From positions 32,758,723 to 32,822,722 of the forward strand of contig CM075103.1 of the NCBI GenBank assembly GCA_037576195.1: a stretch of DNA of 64,000 nt, given 5' to 3'. The notes below the pieces were generated by a model, which saw only the letters and a program-made list of their open reading frames with translations, ran no database searches and was not told the DNA's origin. The translations under genes were made by a program, and so were the position numbers. This document shows, piece by piece, positions 1 to 13,600 of the stretch (positions within the stretch are counted from its first letter, which is position 1; each line of letters opens with the position of its first letter). This DNA comes from Phytoseiulus persimilis (taxonomy: Eukaryota > Arthropoda > Arachnida > Mesostigmata > Phytoseiidae).

Positions 1-3000
1 GGAATTGTGTGGAAGCGATACTCTAACACAACATTCATAATCAGGTCTCGGTTCAGTTGTCCCGATCTATCCCAATCGACCCGTCTCAACTGTTCTGAGG
101 AACATTCCGGACTGTTCATTGAAGTCACCTTGAAAGGCATCTCAGACTCCGACTCTCTGTTAAATTCGATCTATTCCGCTGATCGTCGCTCATTTTACCG
201 AAGCCATATCCGAAAACTTCCCACCGCTTCCCAAATTGATCAATCGCTGCTTCTTGCGCAGCTGCCGCTCGGACAGCTTCTGACGTTTCCTTCATCAAGT
301 GGTGTGAGGTTTTTCTACGCGGAACTGTTTCGAGCAGGAGTTATGGTAGTCCGTTCTGGTCCTTCCGGGAAAATGGAGAGGGCGATTACGCGGGCTCGGA
401 TGAATTCGACTACGTGTCCCCGGGAAATAGTTTCCTGGACTCCCATCGGCGTTTGCTCGGGAGTGGGATCGTCTGAGGCGCCCATGTGTGGGTCTGGCTT
501 CCGAAACGGGGCTCTCGAGATATGACGGTGGTACAAGCCAGCGGAAGAGTAATGCTCCCAAGCTTCCAGAACGCTCGATTCATGAATCCGACTCTGACTC
601 TGGAAATCTCCCCGGCGAAGTATCAGCGGAACGCAACCAGCACACCGATAACTGACGGTCAAGCCTAGCGCTCGCTTCGGGGGCTGAGATCCACGATTCC
701 CAGACTTCAGAGACGAAGGTAGTGAAAATATTCTGACGCGATGGAACGATCCTTCGAAATAGTTGACGGTGCACAGGACCTGGAGGAGGAACATCGAGTG
801 TCTTGTCGATCAAGAGGACGCTCGTCTCTCGCCCTTTTGTCGGTCCGCGAGTGACTCCTGCAACTCACGAAACTCCCACTCGCCGACTCCGTTTGCAGCC
901 AACTAAGACTCCCCACGGGCAAGTTCGGAATCCCATGGTTCCTTTCTGACCGTTTCGTTGAACCCCTCGCCGTGTTTCTCTACCATGCGTGACTACTTGC
1001 CGCACCTGCGAGAAGAATCCAGTACAACTCCGACGGAATGCGCGAGGAGTGTTCAGGTTCGCCTATCCCATTCAGTAACCTCCGCTACCGGCGAATCGGT
1101 TAGCGCGGATCGACCGCTGAATATTTGGCCTCAATTTTCTGCGAATGAATGACATTCTCCGATATGCTCTTCGTTCTGTTGGTAAAAGAAGAATTCGCGT
1201 AGGAAGCGAAGAGCTAGCGGAGGAGCCAGCCAGCCACGCGTCTAGTCAGTCGCCCAGTGGCCTGGATTTTCAGTCCGATGCGTTCCAATGAATTAAAATG
1301 CACCCGCGGAAAAGCGGAAGGAAAACGCCACCGAAGGAGCTCCACGTTTCCACAATAATGATCGGAACTATCGGCGCTCGTGTGAGACTTTGATTATCTT
1401 CTAGAATTCCTAGGTCCATGACGATGAAGGCCGGGTATTGGATCCAGGAAGGAACGAGCCCCACGGATCGACATGGGCCGTGGGGACAGGTGGAGAAACG
1501 TTCCTCGAGAGCGATTGGGCAGATTCCCTTCAAGGATCTGGTTGGGGGCATCGACAGTCCGACCTTGTCGGCGCGTTGAGTGAGCGTGCGTGAAATACAT
1601 ATTAAGACTCAACAGCCGTTCCAATCGAAACAAAGTAATCGAACGAGCGGGTATCGGAGGAGGCCCGATCGACTGGAAAAGATGAACCACGAGCAGCGGG
1701 CACTAGCTTGTTGAGCGGCCTTTCGCCTAAGCGGGGAATTCCCGAACGAATGAGACTCACAGCAGCCTTGAATGACGGGAACAGCTCATGATCTGGAAAC
1801 GGCTCTCGCAACAGAAAACCGCATCAAGTGGCCCGGCAGCCGCCAACGCCAGCTGGAAGACGATGTCAACGACGGCCACGGCAGCCGCAGCGACGACGTC
1901 AACGACAACTGGGAGAAAACCCGACGAAGAAAATTCCTAGCCAGTCGAACAGCAGCGACTGAAAGCCGAGGAAGGAGCGAGTTAGAAATCAGTCTAGCAG
2001 AACTGGGCCCGTCGCAGCGAGCGAAGCGCTCTCATTTTTTCACTCGGGGCAACGCAAGAACAACAACTATGAAGACTTGCTATAGTTTCCCAGCTCCCCT
2101 TCATATTCTTGCAGCCCAGCTCTTCCGCTCCGGGCGATTTCCTAGTCTTCCGAAAATCCAACCTCTCTCTCCACCCGGCTCACACAACGGCTCGTGGGGC
2201 GTGAGTCTCGCGCTCGGCATGGACGCTGCTCACGTGGAAATTACTTGAGGCAGATCATTCTTACTTTTCCGCGATGCTCGAGGCTTCCTCGTCGGCGTGT
2301 GAATCGTCGAGCTTGCTCTTCTGAAACCTCAAGGAGACTTCCGCTCGACCGACTTCGATCCGAGACAACAAAAAAAACACAATCAGCTCATGAGTATTCG
2401 GGGAAACGCGCACCGGACAGAATCATCCTACGGAGGGAGAAGTCGCTTGGCGAGGGATGGTCCGTCGGAAAATCAGCGGAAACGCGCTCCAAGAGAACGG
2501 AAACCGTTGTCGAAGTTAGCGGCTAGCTCGGACGGCAGCAGAGGAGATCGAGCCTACCGCGCATGCGCTGAACTTCATCTCGAGACTATGCTGCCAACAT
2601 CAGGTCATGTGACAACACGGACTCATGCGAGCATACGTGTGTGATTTATAATGCTCGAACCCCTCGGCCACCTCTGTGATTCTTCCATAATTCTCTCCAC
2701 AGGCTCTATCAATAACTCAAAATGGATTATCAGCTCGGCGTACGTTTGGCAAAACGTGGGCCCATGTCGGCGTGCTATACATTTCCCTGGAATCTTTCCA
2801 CCATCGAAGGTTCGTTCGGGTGGATCAGCACGAGCCCGCTGTTAATCATTGACATCGATTAGCCTGCCAGCCGCTGCTGTCACTCACTCGAAGATGGAGT
2901 CAGACTTTCTTGCCTCCATTGTCGTCGCCACAGCTAGGGCAGGGCTTTGAGATGGACACAGAATGCGGCGTGCCCATGATCCGATACATGGCTACTCAGA

Positions 3001-6000
3001 AAAATCAGCATACGTTCTCTTTGAAAAGGGCAAATTATTTTCCGACTCCTTATCTGACGATGTCTCGCCGCACCGGCTCGCTAGACGGCTTGCCTCGGGT
3101 ACTTTGAGTACGTGCCATGAAAAATGCATCGTCGTTGAGCCACAGCACGACCTTGAAGATAGTGATGTTCGTTAGAACCGCTCACGGAATGCACGGGATA
3201 CGAACCGGCAGCGAAGGCCATGCGCCGAACTCATTGAGAGACTTGAGAGAGTTCCGGAGCCGGATCGAAACATTCGTGAAAGGCCGCGACGGAAGACTTT
3301 CTGCACTGCATTCAGTCAGGGTCCTCGGATCCGAGTCCCGGAAGGGGGCCACATCGAAAGTGATGGAACGCCCTGATCATATTTACGTGATCATCGGTTG
3401 CGGCGCACGAGAGCGTAGCGGAGAGTTGAGCCCGTTATATAGATCATCAGGTCAACATTTGCGTTAGGACTACGACGATGAATGGGGCGGCCGTGTGTGT
3501 CGAACTGAACAAGAGCAAGCTAGTCCAATGACGCGCTGGCTTGCTTGCTAGCTGCTCCCACGAAACGGGCAATCGATCGAAGCACACACACACGCGCAAA
3601 GCACAGATGGAACGACTGCAGCCCACAATGAAGGGTGAAGTGCAACATCGAAACCGGATCTGCGTGTGTGTGTGCGCGCGCGCGCGTGCATCGGGATTCA
3701 GCTCAAAAACCCTCCGACGCCTGCACCGATAGCCGGACGTAATCGGGCGACAACAAAAAAAAATCAAGCGGGCGGGGACCAAAGAATGAACCAATCAGTT
3801 TGAGTTCACCATTCGTTAACGCCATATCGCGATGCCGCCCTCCGAGCGGTCCAATCGCTGCCGATGGTACTTCGGAATCGTCAACCTGCAACAATTCGCG
3901 ATCCGGGAAGCGTGATATTCACCGCTGTACCAATTTAAATCGAATCAGTCTATAACTCTCCGGTCTGGAGGTGAAAAAAAAAACGCCGCGTAGAAACAAA
4001 CGTCTCGAAACGGTTGCTAAGTCAGCGCAGTGGTTTCGAGCAATCGAATCGCGGCTCTCTGACCATCATTCGAACAGGTATGGGAGCCGAACGTTTCTGA
4101 TCGAGTCGATGACCAACTTGGGAGAATCGTTCGATTCTTCGTCGATGCTCGTTGAGTCGAGTGACGAGCGCTTGAGCAGCGGTTCCGCTGCATTGTTCGA
4201 TCGAAAGGTTGAGGATGCCGAGAGCTTATGGCGCCTTCGACTAATTTTCGTCCCTTCCAAGGAATGGGCGAGCTAGCTTCGCGAACATGGACTTCTTCAA
4301 CAGAGCCACTGGAACGACCAGATGAGCCTACTGGCAAAGATTTCGGTTCTGCGAGCTGAGTTGTGGACCATCAGGGGGGTTCTGCGAGTACTCTTGCACG
4401 AATCGTCTCAACAGAAACATCTATCGAAGTGTTCTCAAACATTCCAACGTCGACCGAAGTCTATGTTGTCGCTGCTGGGGCCACCGGTGATGCCTCGGAG
4501 CGAGATTAAACTCAGCTCGTTTATTTCGAGGCAAACTGGTTCTGTTGTTCGGGTTTTCCGACACACAGAAAGAAAGACGGCAGCGCCGGCTCGGCTTTCT
4601 GCATCTACCTACTGAAACGCTGACGGCTGGCTGCTCGCTCGCTCGGCTCACTGACTGACTGACTTCAGAAACGACGACTTCGCCTTCACCTCTCGGGAAG
4701 CGGCTCCCTGCCATGGTTACCAACTTCCAGCGCTTGGATGCGGTGCTTTTCAGGATGAACGAAACGGCGTTTCCGGGAAAAGCTCGAAACTTGAGCCGAA
4801 GACGCAGTACAGATCTGGTCGATTTCTCTCAGGGCAAAAAGACTAGCGACGCAGGAACCGCATCAATGTTGGGCGATCTCCCGTGAGCCGGCTCGGTGGT
4901 GTCCCGATTCAAATGTTGTGGGGAAGACCAGTATTGGGAGCAGTAACCTCTTTTTGTTGTATCCCACTCCCTCCTACACATCCGCAGGGCTGCTACTTGG
5001 GAATCGTTCCGAAGCGGAGAACCTGTCCGAATGAGTACGGCCCAGGCTACGGCCAGGATATTGAAAAACTGGCGCAAGATCTCCTCGTTGGAATCAAAAT
5101 GTTAGATCGGAACGCCTAGGACCTTCGGCTGACTGTGACCTGATTTTTGGATATTTCCAGCCCGTCATGAACTACATCGCTCACCTGATCAAATCATATC
5201 AGCAGAGTCGGGCTTGGTTCGCAGATGGCATGCTCAATTTTCGCGTTTTTTCGAGCGATTTGACACATGTTCCTTCCAGAGGTTTCGAAGAGGTGTATCA
5301 CAGCGTTCATTGATTCTGTGTGTTCACGAACTGAGCGGAGTGCTATGAGGATATCATCTAGCCGTTCCTTTTCGTGCGGTCCTTTCGCTTCGCCTCGCAA
5401 CTTTGCGTGCGTTTGGCGGAAACGCGTTTCAGCCAGCGGTCAACAGACTCAACTCTGGGAATCTGGATCTTGAGGAGCGGGGAATCCGTCGCGGATTCTT
5501 CCGGAGCGGTTTTGGGTCCCCGTCTCTCGCAGCGTCGGCCACGACTTGATATTCAGAGAAAAGTCAGAGGAGACGGCTTCCCTCCCAAAGCTCGGAGACC
5601 AAGCTCGAAGCCGATCTTTTTGAAGCCGAGAGATGAAGCATTTTTGGAAGTGAATCGCAGCCGTGTCGGAGTATGTAAGAGTCGTCGGACAGAGAATCCA
5701 AGGCCGAGTAGCGGCCAGCGCTGTTCTCGGGAGACCATTCCAAGTTCGCAATTGACAGCCCGCTCCGTTTCGGTTTCTACGTCTCTGTGCCGTGGTCGGA
5801 GGAATTAGGCAGAATCCCAAGATGAACGAGCTGGAGTGTACTGCGCACTTCATCCAGAACGATTCGGACGAATTTCACACGGAGCAACGAGAGCATCGTA
5901 AAAGATTCAAACAACGCTGCCACCCGGTAGGCTCGCGCGACAATTCTACTGAAGGAGAGTCGCGCTGCACCGTTTTGATCATTTATCCTTGGAGAGGCTC

Positions 6001-7357
6001 AGGAGGTGACCCGCGTGGCACTGCACCATCCTTTTCGAGTCTCAGAGGGAGGAGCGGCTGGCCGCGCTGGCCCTGCGAAATCCTTGGAGGCATCTCTGAT
6101 CAGAAAGCTGCCCTGACACGATTCGCGTGAAGTTTCGGACGGAAAACGAAACCTCTCCCGTGCTGGGATCAGCGCACCCATTCCTCATCCATGAAGGAGC
6201 GCAGTCCTCTCGGATCCAAATGGCGAATGGGAAGTGCCTGTTCGACGTGAAAGGATGGCTGCAAGTTTTTATCCATTGGCTCCCTACCCTTCGACAGCGC
6301 CGACCAGAGAACCTGTTACCCGGGTCACCCGAGCTCGAATCCCAGATAAGCGGTGGGCTTGGCGCGTCGGTCTGTCTGGTCAGCGACTTTCAGTCTGTTC
6401 GAGTTTTGGATGCTTGTTCCGTTCTTGCGTTCGCCGTCAATGGCCCGAAACGTTCGCTGGCTCGCGAGCCGGTCAGCCAGCCCCGCTGACTGGCGGCGAG
6501 CTGACGAGGAAGATGCTGTCGAAGATCTGCCGCGGCGCATTCAGCTGGCCGCGGTCAGCTACCGAGCTGACAAAGAGAAATAGAGACGAGCGGAAAATCC
6601 AGCGAGCCCCGTTAGCCGCCGCCAACGACGGCGGAAGAAGCGGCCCGTCGCTCGAGTCAGAATCGCTCACTCGCCTAACGGCTTGACTGGCTGAGCGAAG
6701 AAAGTGCTTGTTGTCGTTGCCTTCGCTCATCCGAGTCCTTCGAACAAGGGGCTTGCATTCCGCGTAACAAAGAACTCCGCTCAGCGGATAACCTCTGAAT
6801 ACGGCCGAATTTATTCTTCACTCGACACTCAATTACGATAGCCCTCATGGTACTGACCACGCCTCGAGGGCGGTCGAACAACTTCAGGAACTTCGATCCG
6901 CCCACCAGACAATGGGTCTCCGCTGTGCAAAACGTTTTTCCGAACGACAGGCGACCTCGCAAACTGATGGACAGCTTCGATACGACACGTACGGTCAGCG
7001 CGGTTGAACGAATTCGTGAGAGTGATCCGAACAACTATTGGGACAACCACGAGCCAAGGGGGATGCCTGAGGAGAACGAGGGCCTGTGAGAAATTACGGG
7101 GATGATATTTTCTTCGCGGGAATCGCCTCGCGATTCTATTACGCGAATCGAGCATGGATTACGCCGAAATCCAGGAAGCGAACTCGTCATGATTCTACCG
7201 TTTTTGACCCTCCGTCGTCGGCTTAAACAGCTAATATATTTGATGCTAATTCCCTAGGCAGCGCTACCGGGTGGGACGATTCGAACGGTCAGAAACACAC
7301 TTGAGACCCAGGCGAAATATGTAGAGAGTCCCCGATCCAGGAACCGGCCTGGTGATA
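1..7357. other. Intergenic, no recognisable gene
   Basis: I read the possible frames on both strands and found no domain, no family motif and no chain of exons with matching phases. The longest open frames are about 170 codons and have arbitrary composition. The stretch holds simple-sequence DNA near 3.58-3.69 kb, listed separately, and short CT- and GACT-rich runs. It could contain untranslated exons or regulatory DNA that cannot be recognised by eye. Confidence 0.5.
3582..3691. repeat. CA/TG plus CG dinucleotide tract, inverted pair
   Basis: A CA-rich run ending in CGCGC (about 3584-3598) is followed 60-70 bp later by a TG run passing into CG repeats (3661-3691). The second tract alternates pyrimidine and purine strictly for 31 nt. 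The two tracts are roughly reverse complementary, so the pair could form a hairpin or cruciform. Confidence 0.8.
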
Positions 7358-7606
7358 CAGTACAGCTTCGATTATTTCAACTCTGCGGAACAGGCCGAAA
7401 CGTATTTTTATGTGGAAGATGAATCCATCGTTTCAGAATCTTCCATCGTCAATATATCTCGTATCATTCTGGATCGGTTAGCGTTCGAACTCGGACACTC
7501 ATTCCCGAATGGGTTGCGGAGTCCAAGAATGTGGGTGTTTTCTTCATCTCTCGATTATTTCAACTTTTTTTTGCATCAATCAGTTGAAATAATCGAGGTT
7601 GTACTG
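7358..7606. mobile_element. pogo/Tigger-type MITE with TA target duplication
   Basis: A 249-bp non-autonomous element. The left terminus reads CAGTACAGCTTCGATTAT and the right terminus is its near reverse complement, ending CGAGGTTGTACTG. Both sides are flanked by TA (7356-7357 and 7607-7608), the duplication expected of Tc1/mariner/pogo elements. A second inward copy of the subterminal motif near 7551 makes a small hairpin with the right end. There is no transposase reading frame. The same terminal and subterminal sequence recurs in inverted orientation near 25.4-25.5 kb, which supports a dispersed family. Confidence 0.8.
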
Positions 7607-7608
7607 TA

Positions 7609-10600
7609 TTTGTCGAGCGGGATTCCTTCCCGACGAATGTTCCGACAGCTAGTCAGTCAGAGCGTCTGAGAAACAGAGGCGCAAGAGGGCGAGGGAGGGA
7701 CAGCCATGCGGACAGCCAAAATCACGATTATCGCTTTGATGAAAGCTATGATTGATACTGCAGGCCATTGAACTAATTCTCAGAGCATTTATCTCAGCAT
7801 TTATTACCCTTTCCCATCGTGGATGTAACCAGAGCCGATCCCGACGAAGTCACTGACGTTGGCTCGGCGGTTCCGTCGGCGTCGACGATGCAGCGGCGAA
7901 ACACGCGGGGTCAGTTGCGCCTTCGGTCATCGTAGGGGACGGAAGTCGGTGCATGGGGATCCGAGCGCGACCCACCTGAGCGCGGTCGGGAGTTCGAGCG
8001 CAGGACAGTTTCAGCGGCCTTGCAGATGGGTGAGGCCCTCTTGAGTGGGCTCCTTCGTTTCAGCGACGGGGAGTACGAGCGGCAGTCGATTTCAGCGAGC
8101 AGACAAACGTTTCGAGCGGCCCGACTCGAGCAGAGCTCCTGAATAAACGTCTCGGCCAGGGTCCGCTTGCCGTCACAGCCCTTGCTGCTTCCAACCGGTC
8201 AGAAAGCCATAAATTACCGGGAGCTTCAAGATTAGCCTGACCTCACCCACAACTCTCGCGCCGCTCCACTGCACTAGACCAGTCGCTCAAATCAAGCATG
8301 ATTCCCGACGCCGCTTTCGTGTTTTCACCCAGCTGGAAGCCTTGGCAGCCTCGTTGGGAATCATTCGCCACTCGACAAGCAGGGCCTTCGGAATGAGACT
8401 CTCGAATTGAGCCCCGGAGCTCACGCTTGTCACAGGCCCATCAGAGACTTCCTCTCGACTCACAGAATTTTCGCAGAATTCGATTCGAACAAGATTTTCG
8501 CCGACCGCCACGCCGTCAAACCGGTCCGGTCGTTAGCGAAATACACGAGAGAGCCAAAACTCGGAAACTCGATCCCATCAGTCCGTCCCGGAATCGACCC
8601 AGTGGGAAAACTTCCAGAGAATGTTACGTTCTTGCGGATTCCGCCGCGGCCGTCAACATCATCACCCAGTCACGTGTTTCGGCATGTTTTCGTTCACAAA
8701 GAGAACGGAACTCTCGCCAAATCGTCTTAATGTTCCGAAACGAGCGTCATCATTATGCCAGCGTAGGTAGGTTTGGAGCCTTGCGCGCTTATTGTTGCGA
8801 CGATCTCAGCAAATGAACAAACAAATAAGGAAGAGAAAACAGAACAGAGAATCGCCGCACAGCAAAGCTGAGTAAATCGTGGGATTCCATAACAGCAGAA
8901 CCGAGGAATTTTCCTTCGAACGAAAGCCTTCAACGAACGATTGGACCAGGTTCGGGACCACCATGAAATTTCGGGGAACGCGTTCGATTTCAGGACCCAG
9001 TCTTTAAGGAGGGGAGGGGGGGGGACAAACTTGTCTTGCTCTCCGATCGACTTACGCGCGAAAAATTCTTTCCATCAAAAAGACAGCATAGATCGGACAG
9101 TTGGAGAGATTGATGTACTCTCGCATCCATGAAGCTCGAGCCGTCCAGGATCCCATGAGGAAACGGACGAGAACCAGTGAGAGGACTAGTGATGAAGAAC
9201 TTCCGAGAATTTATCGAAGCTTCTGAGATCGATCTTCTCTTCAGTTTTACGGATCGAGGGGATGAAGAACCAGATGCTGCGAAGCAAGATTCGAGGTCAT
9301 GTGGCAAGAGCACAGTGATGTACTCGAAAGTCGGACTCCTGCCATCATTAATCCGATTTAGTCGCGCATCAGTTCGGGACGAGAGAATTTGAGCGTATCC
9401 ACGTCTGAAGTCGACCACATGAGGGCTGAGACAACATGTTCGCTGTCGGAACCAATTCGAAACTCAATGAGTTCTCCGCTGCTCAATCTTGAATCGGAAT
9501 TTATAAAGTTAGAAGGTGTTAGATCGTTGGAGCGATTTTTCAGGGGCAGGCGCCTGTGTGAAATCGAACCCTGTGCTGTGGACCCTGCGACGGCAAGTTA
9601 CGCGGCCTTGCGGAGCGGGGGCCAAGCTGCTTAGCGAACTACGCTTTTGAAGCCTTGAACACGGCCGTAGCACTCGCATTGGTTACCTAACATCGTCCGA
9701 TTGCTTTCTCCATCGACAACCCGCGCGTTTCACCTACTTGTCGGTCCCGGTGTCGAATCGCCCGGTTCCTCCTGCTTGTGCTAGGGGTCCGATAACCAGC
9801 GGAATTTCTTGTTTACGGCTCTTCAATCAGGGCCGTCGCTGGGGCCGGCGTTAACAGCAACAACTTTGACTTTCTCTACGACGGTATTCGTATCCGCAGT
9901 CGAGGTGATAATCGCGCTCCACAATGTGCCATTAACTAGGCTACGATCGGCCAGCGGCGGCGCAGCCCGCTGACCGACCCTGAGTCTTCATGAAAAAGAA
10001 ACAAGAACTGATTTATGTCAAACTCCAACACGTGTGTTCAATACTGTGGGGCGTGTCGCGGCTCTGTTCCGCGTCCTGCAGAAAGCGGTGGCGAGGACAA
10101 CAACGCCGGTACGGCGTACTAGCGCGGCTTGCGATGAGGGTTTCGCGTTACTTCTCCAACATTGCAATGCGACGATTGCTCCAACGTTCACTCGATCGTT
10201 CGCTCGATAAATTCAGCAAGCGAAAGTTTCATCTAGGAGAACTGTTCAGATTTTCCGCGAGGCTCATCGTCTCTGCATGTGAGAACCCCTAACAGATAAG
10301 GCCTGTTCTCGGTACTGGACAGGGTTGGTGATCCCTTCATATCGCGCCCGCTCGAGTCAGCTCTTCACCTACCGCAATGTCAGGAGCATGGTTGGAGCAA
10401 TGGACGCGAGGGATGCGCGGAAGTGAACATTGTTCAGTTCCCACCCTGCTGAAGTCAGCGAAGATTTATTTCTGCTTTTCTCTTTTTTTTTTTATCAACC
10501 AGTTCCGAAGACTCTCACCCAAAGCCCAAGCTCATTGACTATAATAGCTGCGCTGCGAGCACGTGCCTGACCGACTGACACGATGCCGTTTCTCGGCGAG

Positions 10601-13600
10601 AAGAAAATGTTGCAGCTTCGGGTAGGCAGAACTGGTCGGCTTCGAACGGGAATTCTTTTGTCTGATAAACTTGTATGGGTGATCCTTCGCTCGCCAGCCT
10701 CCGTTGAACACTTCTCGGAGACGACTCCTGAAGTTTACCGGGGACTTCTCCGAGCTCTTTCAGAGGGGCAGTCGGACAGACACTCGGCGCTTTTCCGTGC
10801 GCTTCTTGGCTTCAGTCTGATCGGAAAAATCCCCGACCTTCGAATCTGATCCCTGGGAGGAGGAGGCGATCGAGCGTGTGTCTTCAACGAGAACGATCTC
10901 GTGGGTGGAAGGTTTCTCTGATCCACCTGTTACCCGGGCTAAGGATTCATTCTCATGGTCTTGGACCGAACTGATGTTTCGGAACATTCACGACTAGCCC
11001 ATTCTGCTCATCTGAACCGCGACGCTGATTCCTTCTACGATCGCGAACCTCCAGACTGAGCGAGACAGTCGCTCGACTGATGGCGCAATCTGAGAAGTCC
11101 TCATAGCCCAACGTGGAACTTGTGAAATTTCCTACGGTGGATTGGGCTGTCGATAGACCCGTAGAATTATCGATGGAATCAATTGATGATCTCGAGCGCT
11201 GATGGGTTGATCGCGAAATTCGCGAAAAAGACCAAGATATAGTGGTTGGGTATTCGTGTACACAACGGATCTCTGGTTGCTAATTTCGAATGCCGAGCTG
11301 TAATCGATTAACATTCGTAGATAGCTTTATCGGTTGGCTCTGATATGCTACTTCTTCAGTAGTCGCTGCGAGAAGCCCTCCTTCATGCAATTTCCCGGGA
11401 CCACGGAAACGTTGGAACACGTGTGGGCGAGGATTCTTTCGCGATGGAAAGATCGGCGGGGCGAAGGCGGTATTCCACGCCAGGAGCCGGATGTTTCGAG
11501 CCTGGCCTCCTCCCACAGTCAACAGATTGATTCTGAGCCGTCTCCGAGATCATAGGCGGTGATGGCAACGGTCACATCGATCCGAAAATGGAGCGGGCGT
11601 CTTTTCGGGGAATTAGGAGTTGTTTGCGTGGAATCGAATCATCTCTGGTGAGACTCGAAGCAGACGGTTCAATGTGCTGCCCTCAAGGGCGAGCGAGTTG
11701 TACAAAAATTCCGGTAAAACTGAGTGATACACGGAGCAGTTATAGAGAATCGACATTGTTGTCGTTGACATAGAGGATTCTTACGAGGGAGGTTGTACTC
11801 AGCTCTCGATGTGTACTGGCGATTCCTCATAGATCTCAAAGTTAACAGAGCTGGGAGGAAGACAGTCCGATCAGCGGTCTGAGAACCGAATCGCTTCCTC
11901 AACCGAGAATATCGAAGAAGCGTCGCGGCAGAGCAGCGAGGAGAATACGCGTTGCTGGGTGCTCTGCGGGACAGCCCCCAATACTCGAAGAAATTCGCGG
12001 GATGTTTGTCCCTGCCTTGTGTGATGTGCTGTCAGATCTGCTGAATGAAACTTTCTCTCTCTCTCTGCTGAAGATGAAGAGGTGGATAGTGATAATGATG
12101 GACACGGCGCGGACGACGGTGGTGGTGCTACCGTCCGATGTGCCAAGTGCGAAAGTAGACAGCTTCCGCTCGGTCGTTGTAACGGTAGCCGACGGCCAGG
12201 ACCGAGAAGACGGAGCGGCCCGCGACGTCGACGCAGAAGGAGAATAGAAGAATTCCGATCCAGCTATGGAAGCGAACGAGCATGGCTCCAGTGGCGATCC
12301 GTTCACCATCAACAGCCGGTCCTGTCCGGAACCGGTCTCAGGCACAGCGGGCGGTGGAAAAGGCTCCAGAGCTTCAATTTCACGATATTTGTCCGCTCCT
12401 CCCTCCCTCTCCGAATCTCAGGGGAGAGCGTGCTGAGAACCCGACAGAGACTCGAGTGGAAACACGAGCAAAAGTGAGACACGAGCCGAAGGACATCGAT
12501 TCTGCCTGTTTTCACTGGGAAACAATACAGAGTGCCGATAACGGGCGAACGAGATACGCAGTTGCTGAAGTTCTGTCGGCTTCGTGGAAGGATTACGGTC
12601 GACCGCAGTCTAGACACACCGAATATTTCACAGCTCTCAGACAGGTGCATTCGGTCGGAGTCGATCCAAATTCAATCTGCGAATTGGGATAAACAAACGG
12701 GCTTGATTTTCGACGCAGCATGGTGGAATGACCCAGAACCGTTCGATTGACTCCGTTCGATTCCGAAGCCGGCCACGGAACACCGTTATCCCTGAAACAT
12801 GAACTCCAAGATCGCATGCCAGGCACGTTACGGAGTTTTTCCGGTTGTCTGGCAACTAAGCTTGAAGCGGCGTCTGGAAATCAGAAACGTGGATGTATTT
12901 TGATGTATTGGCGTTGAAGCTTTTGTTTTCCAATAGTTGTAAGAGCATGTTCAGTTCCGGTTTGTGAAGATGTACCAGAAGCACAAGCGGTGGGCTGACC
13001 CCGGTTTTCATCGATTCCTGAGAGGCGTCGCCGCGGCTTGTTCGGCACTTTTTCTGCCTCGTCCTTTCCGTTCGATTCGGGCCCGAACCTTCACAGATAA
13101 CCAGTTTTCCCCTCCTGCTCTTCTCCGGGAATCGACTTCTCCGCCTTTCGTATGGCGGGCCCGTAAGACTGCACGGCTCTTTTGCCGCGACCGAGCGAGA
13201 ATGAACAAACGAGCTTCATTGTTCTGCTCATCGTCGCAGCTCCCAGTGGACCTTCAACCTCCCTTTGTCAGATAACACCATAACGCTGGGACGGACGAGG
13301 AATTTGTCTGGTTCAGCCTTTTTCTGTCTCAACTGCTCTGCGTCGCGGCGAGGATTCTAACATGCTGAGCATCTAAGCTAGCAGATCAGATTTTCAAGAG
13401 AAAAGCTGCCGCAACAATGGATGTGGAGCGCGATTGCACGCCTGTGCAGTATGCGACTCCGTGCAATGACAGGGGGACTTTGTGTGCAGTATGGACACCT
13501 TCGCAGGCAGAGCCCTCGTGGAATGTGGCTCGGATTCTCTCACGTTCATTTCCACCATTACAACGTTGAGCGAAAACGCCGACGAGCTCTCGTCTTTCGA

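Noticed and set aside
9545..9645. Possible tRNA or tRNA-derived SINE (GGTTCGATTTC box on the minus strand)
   Set aside because: No acceptor, D-arm or T-arm pairing could be made around the box, and no A box lies at the right distance.
12002..12477. Overlapping Arg/Asp-rich frames near 12 kb
   Set aside because: They read different frames of the same GACG-rich DNA, show low-complexity composition and have no homologue I recognise.
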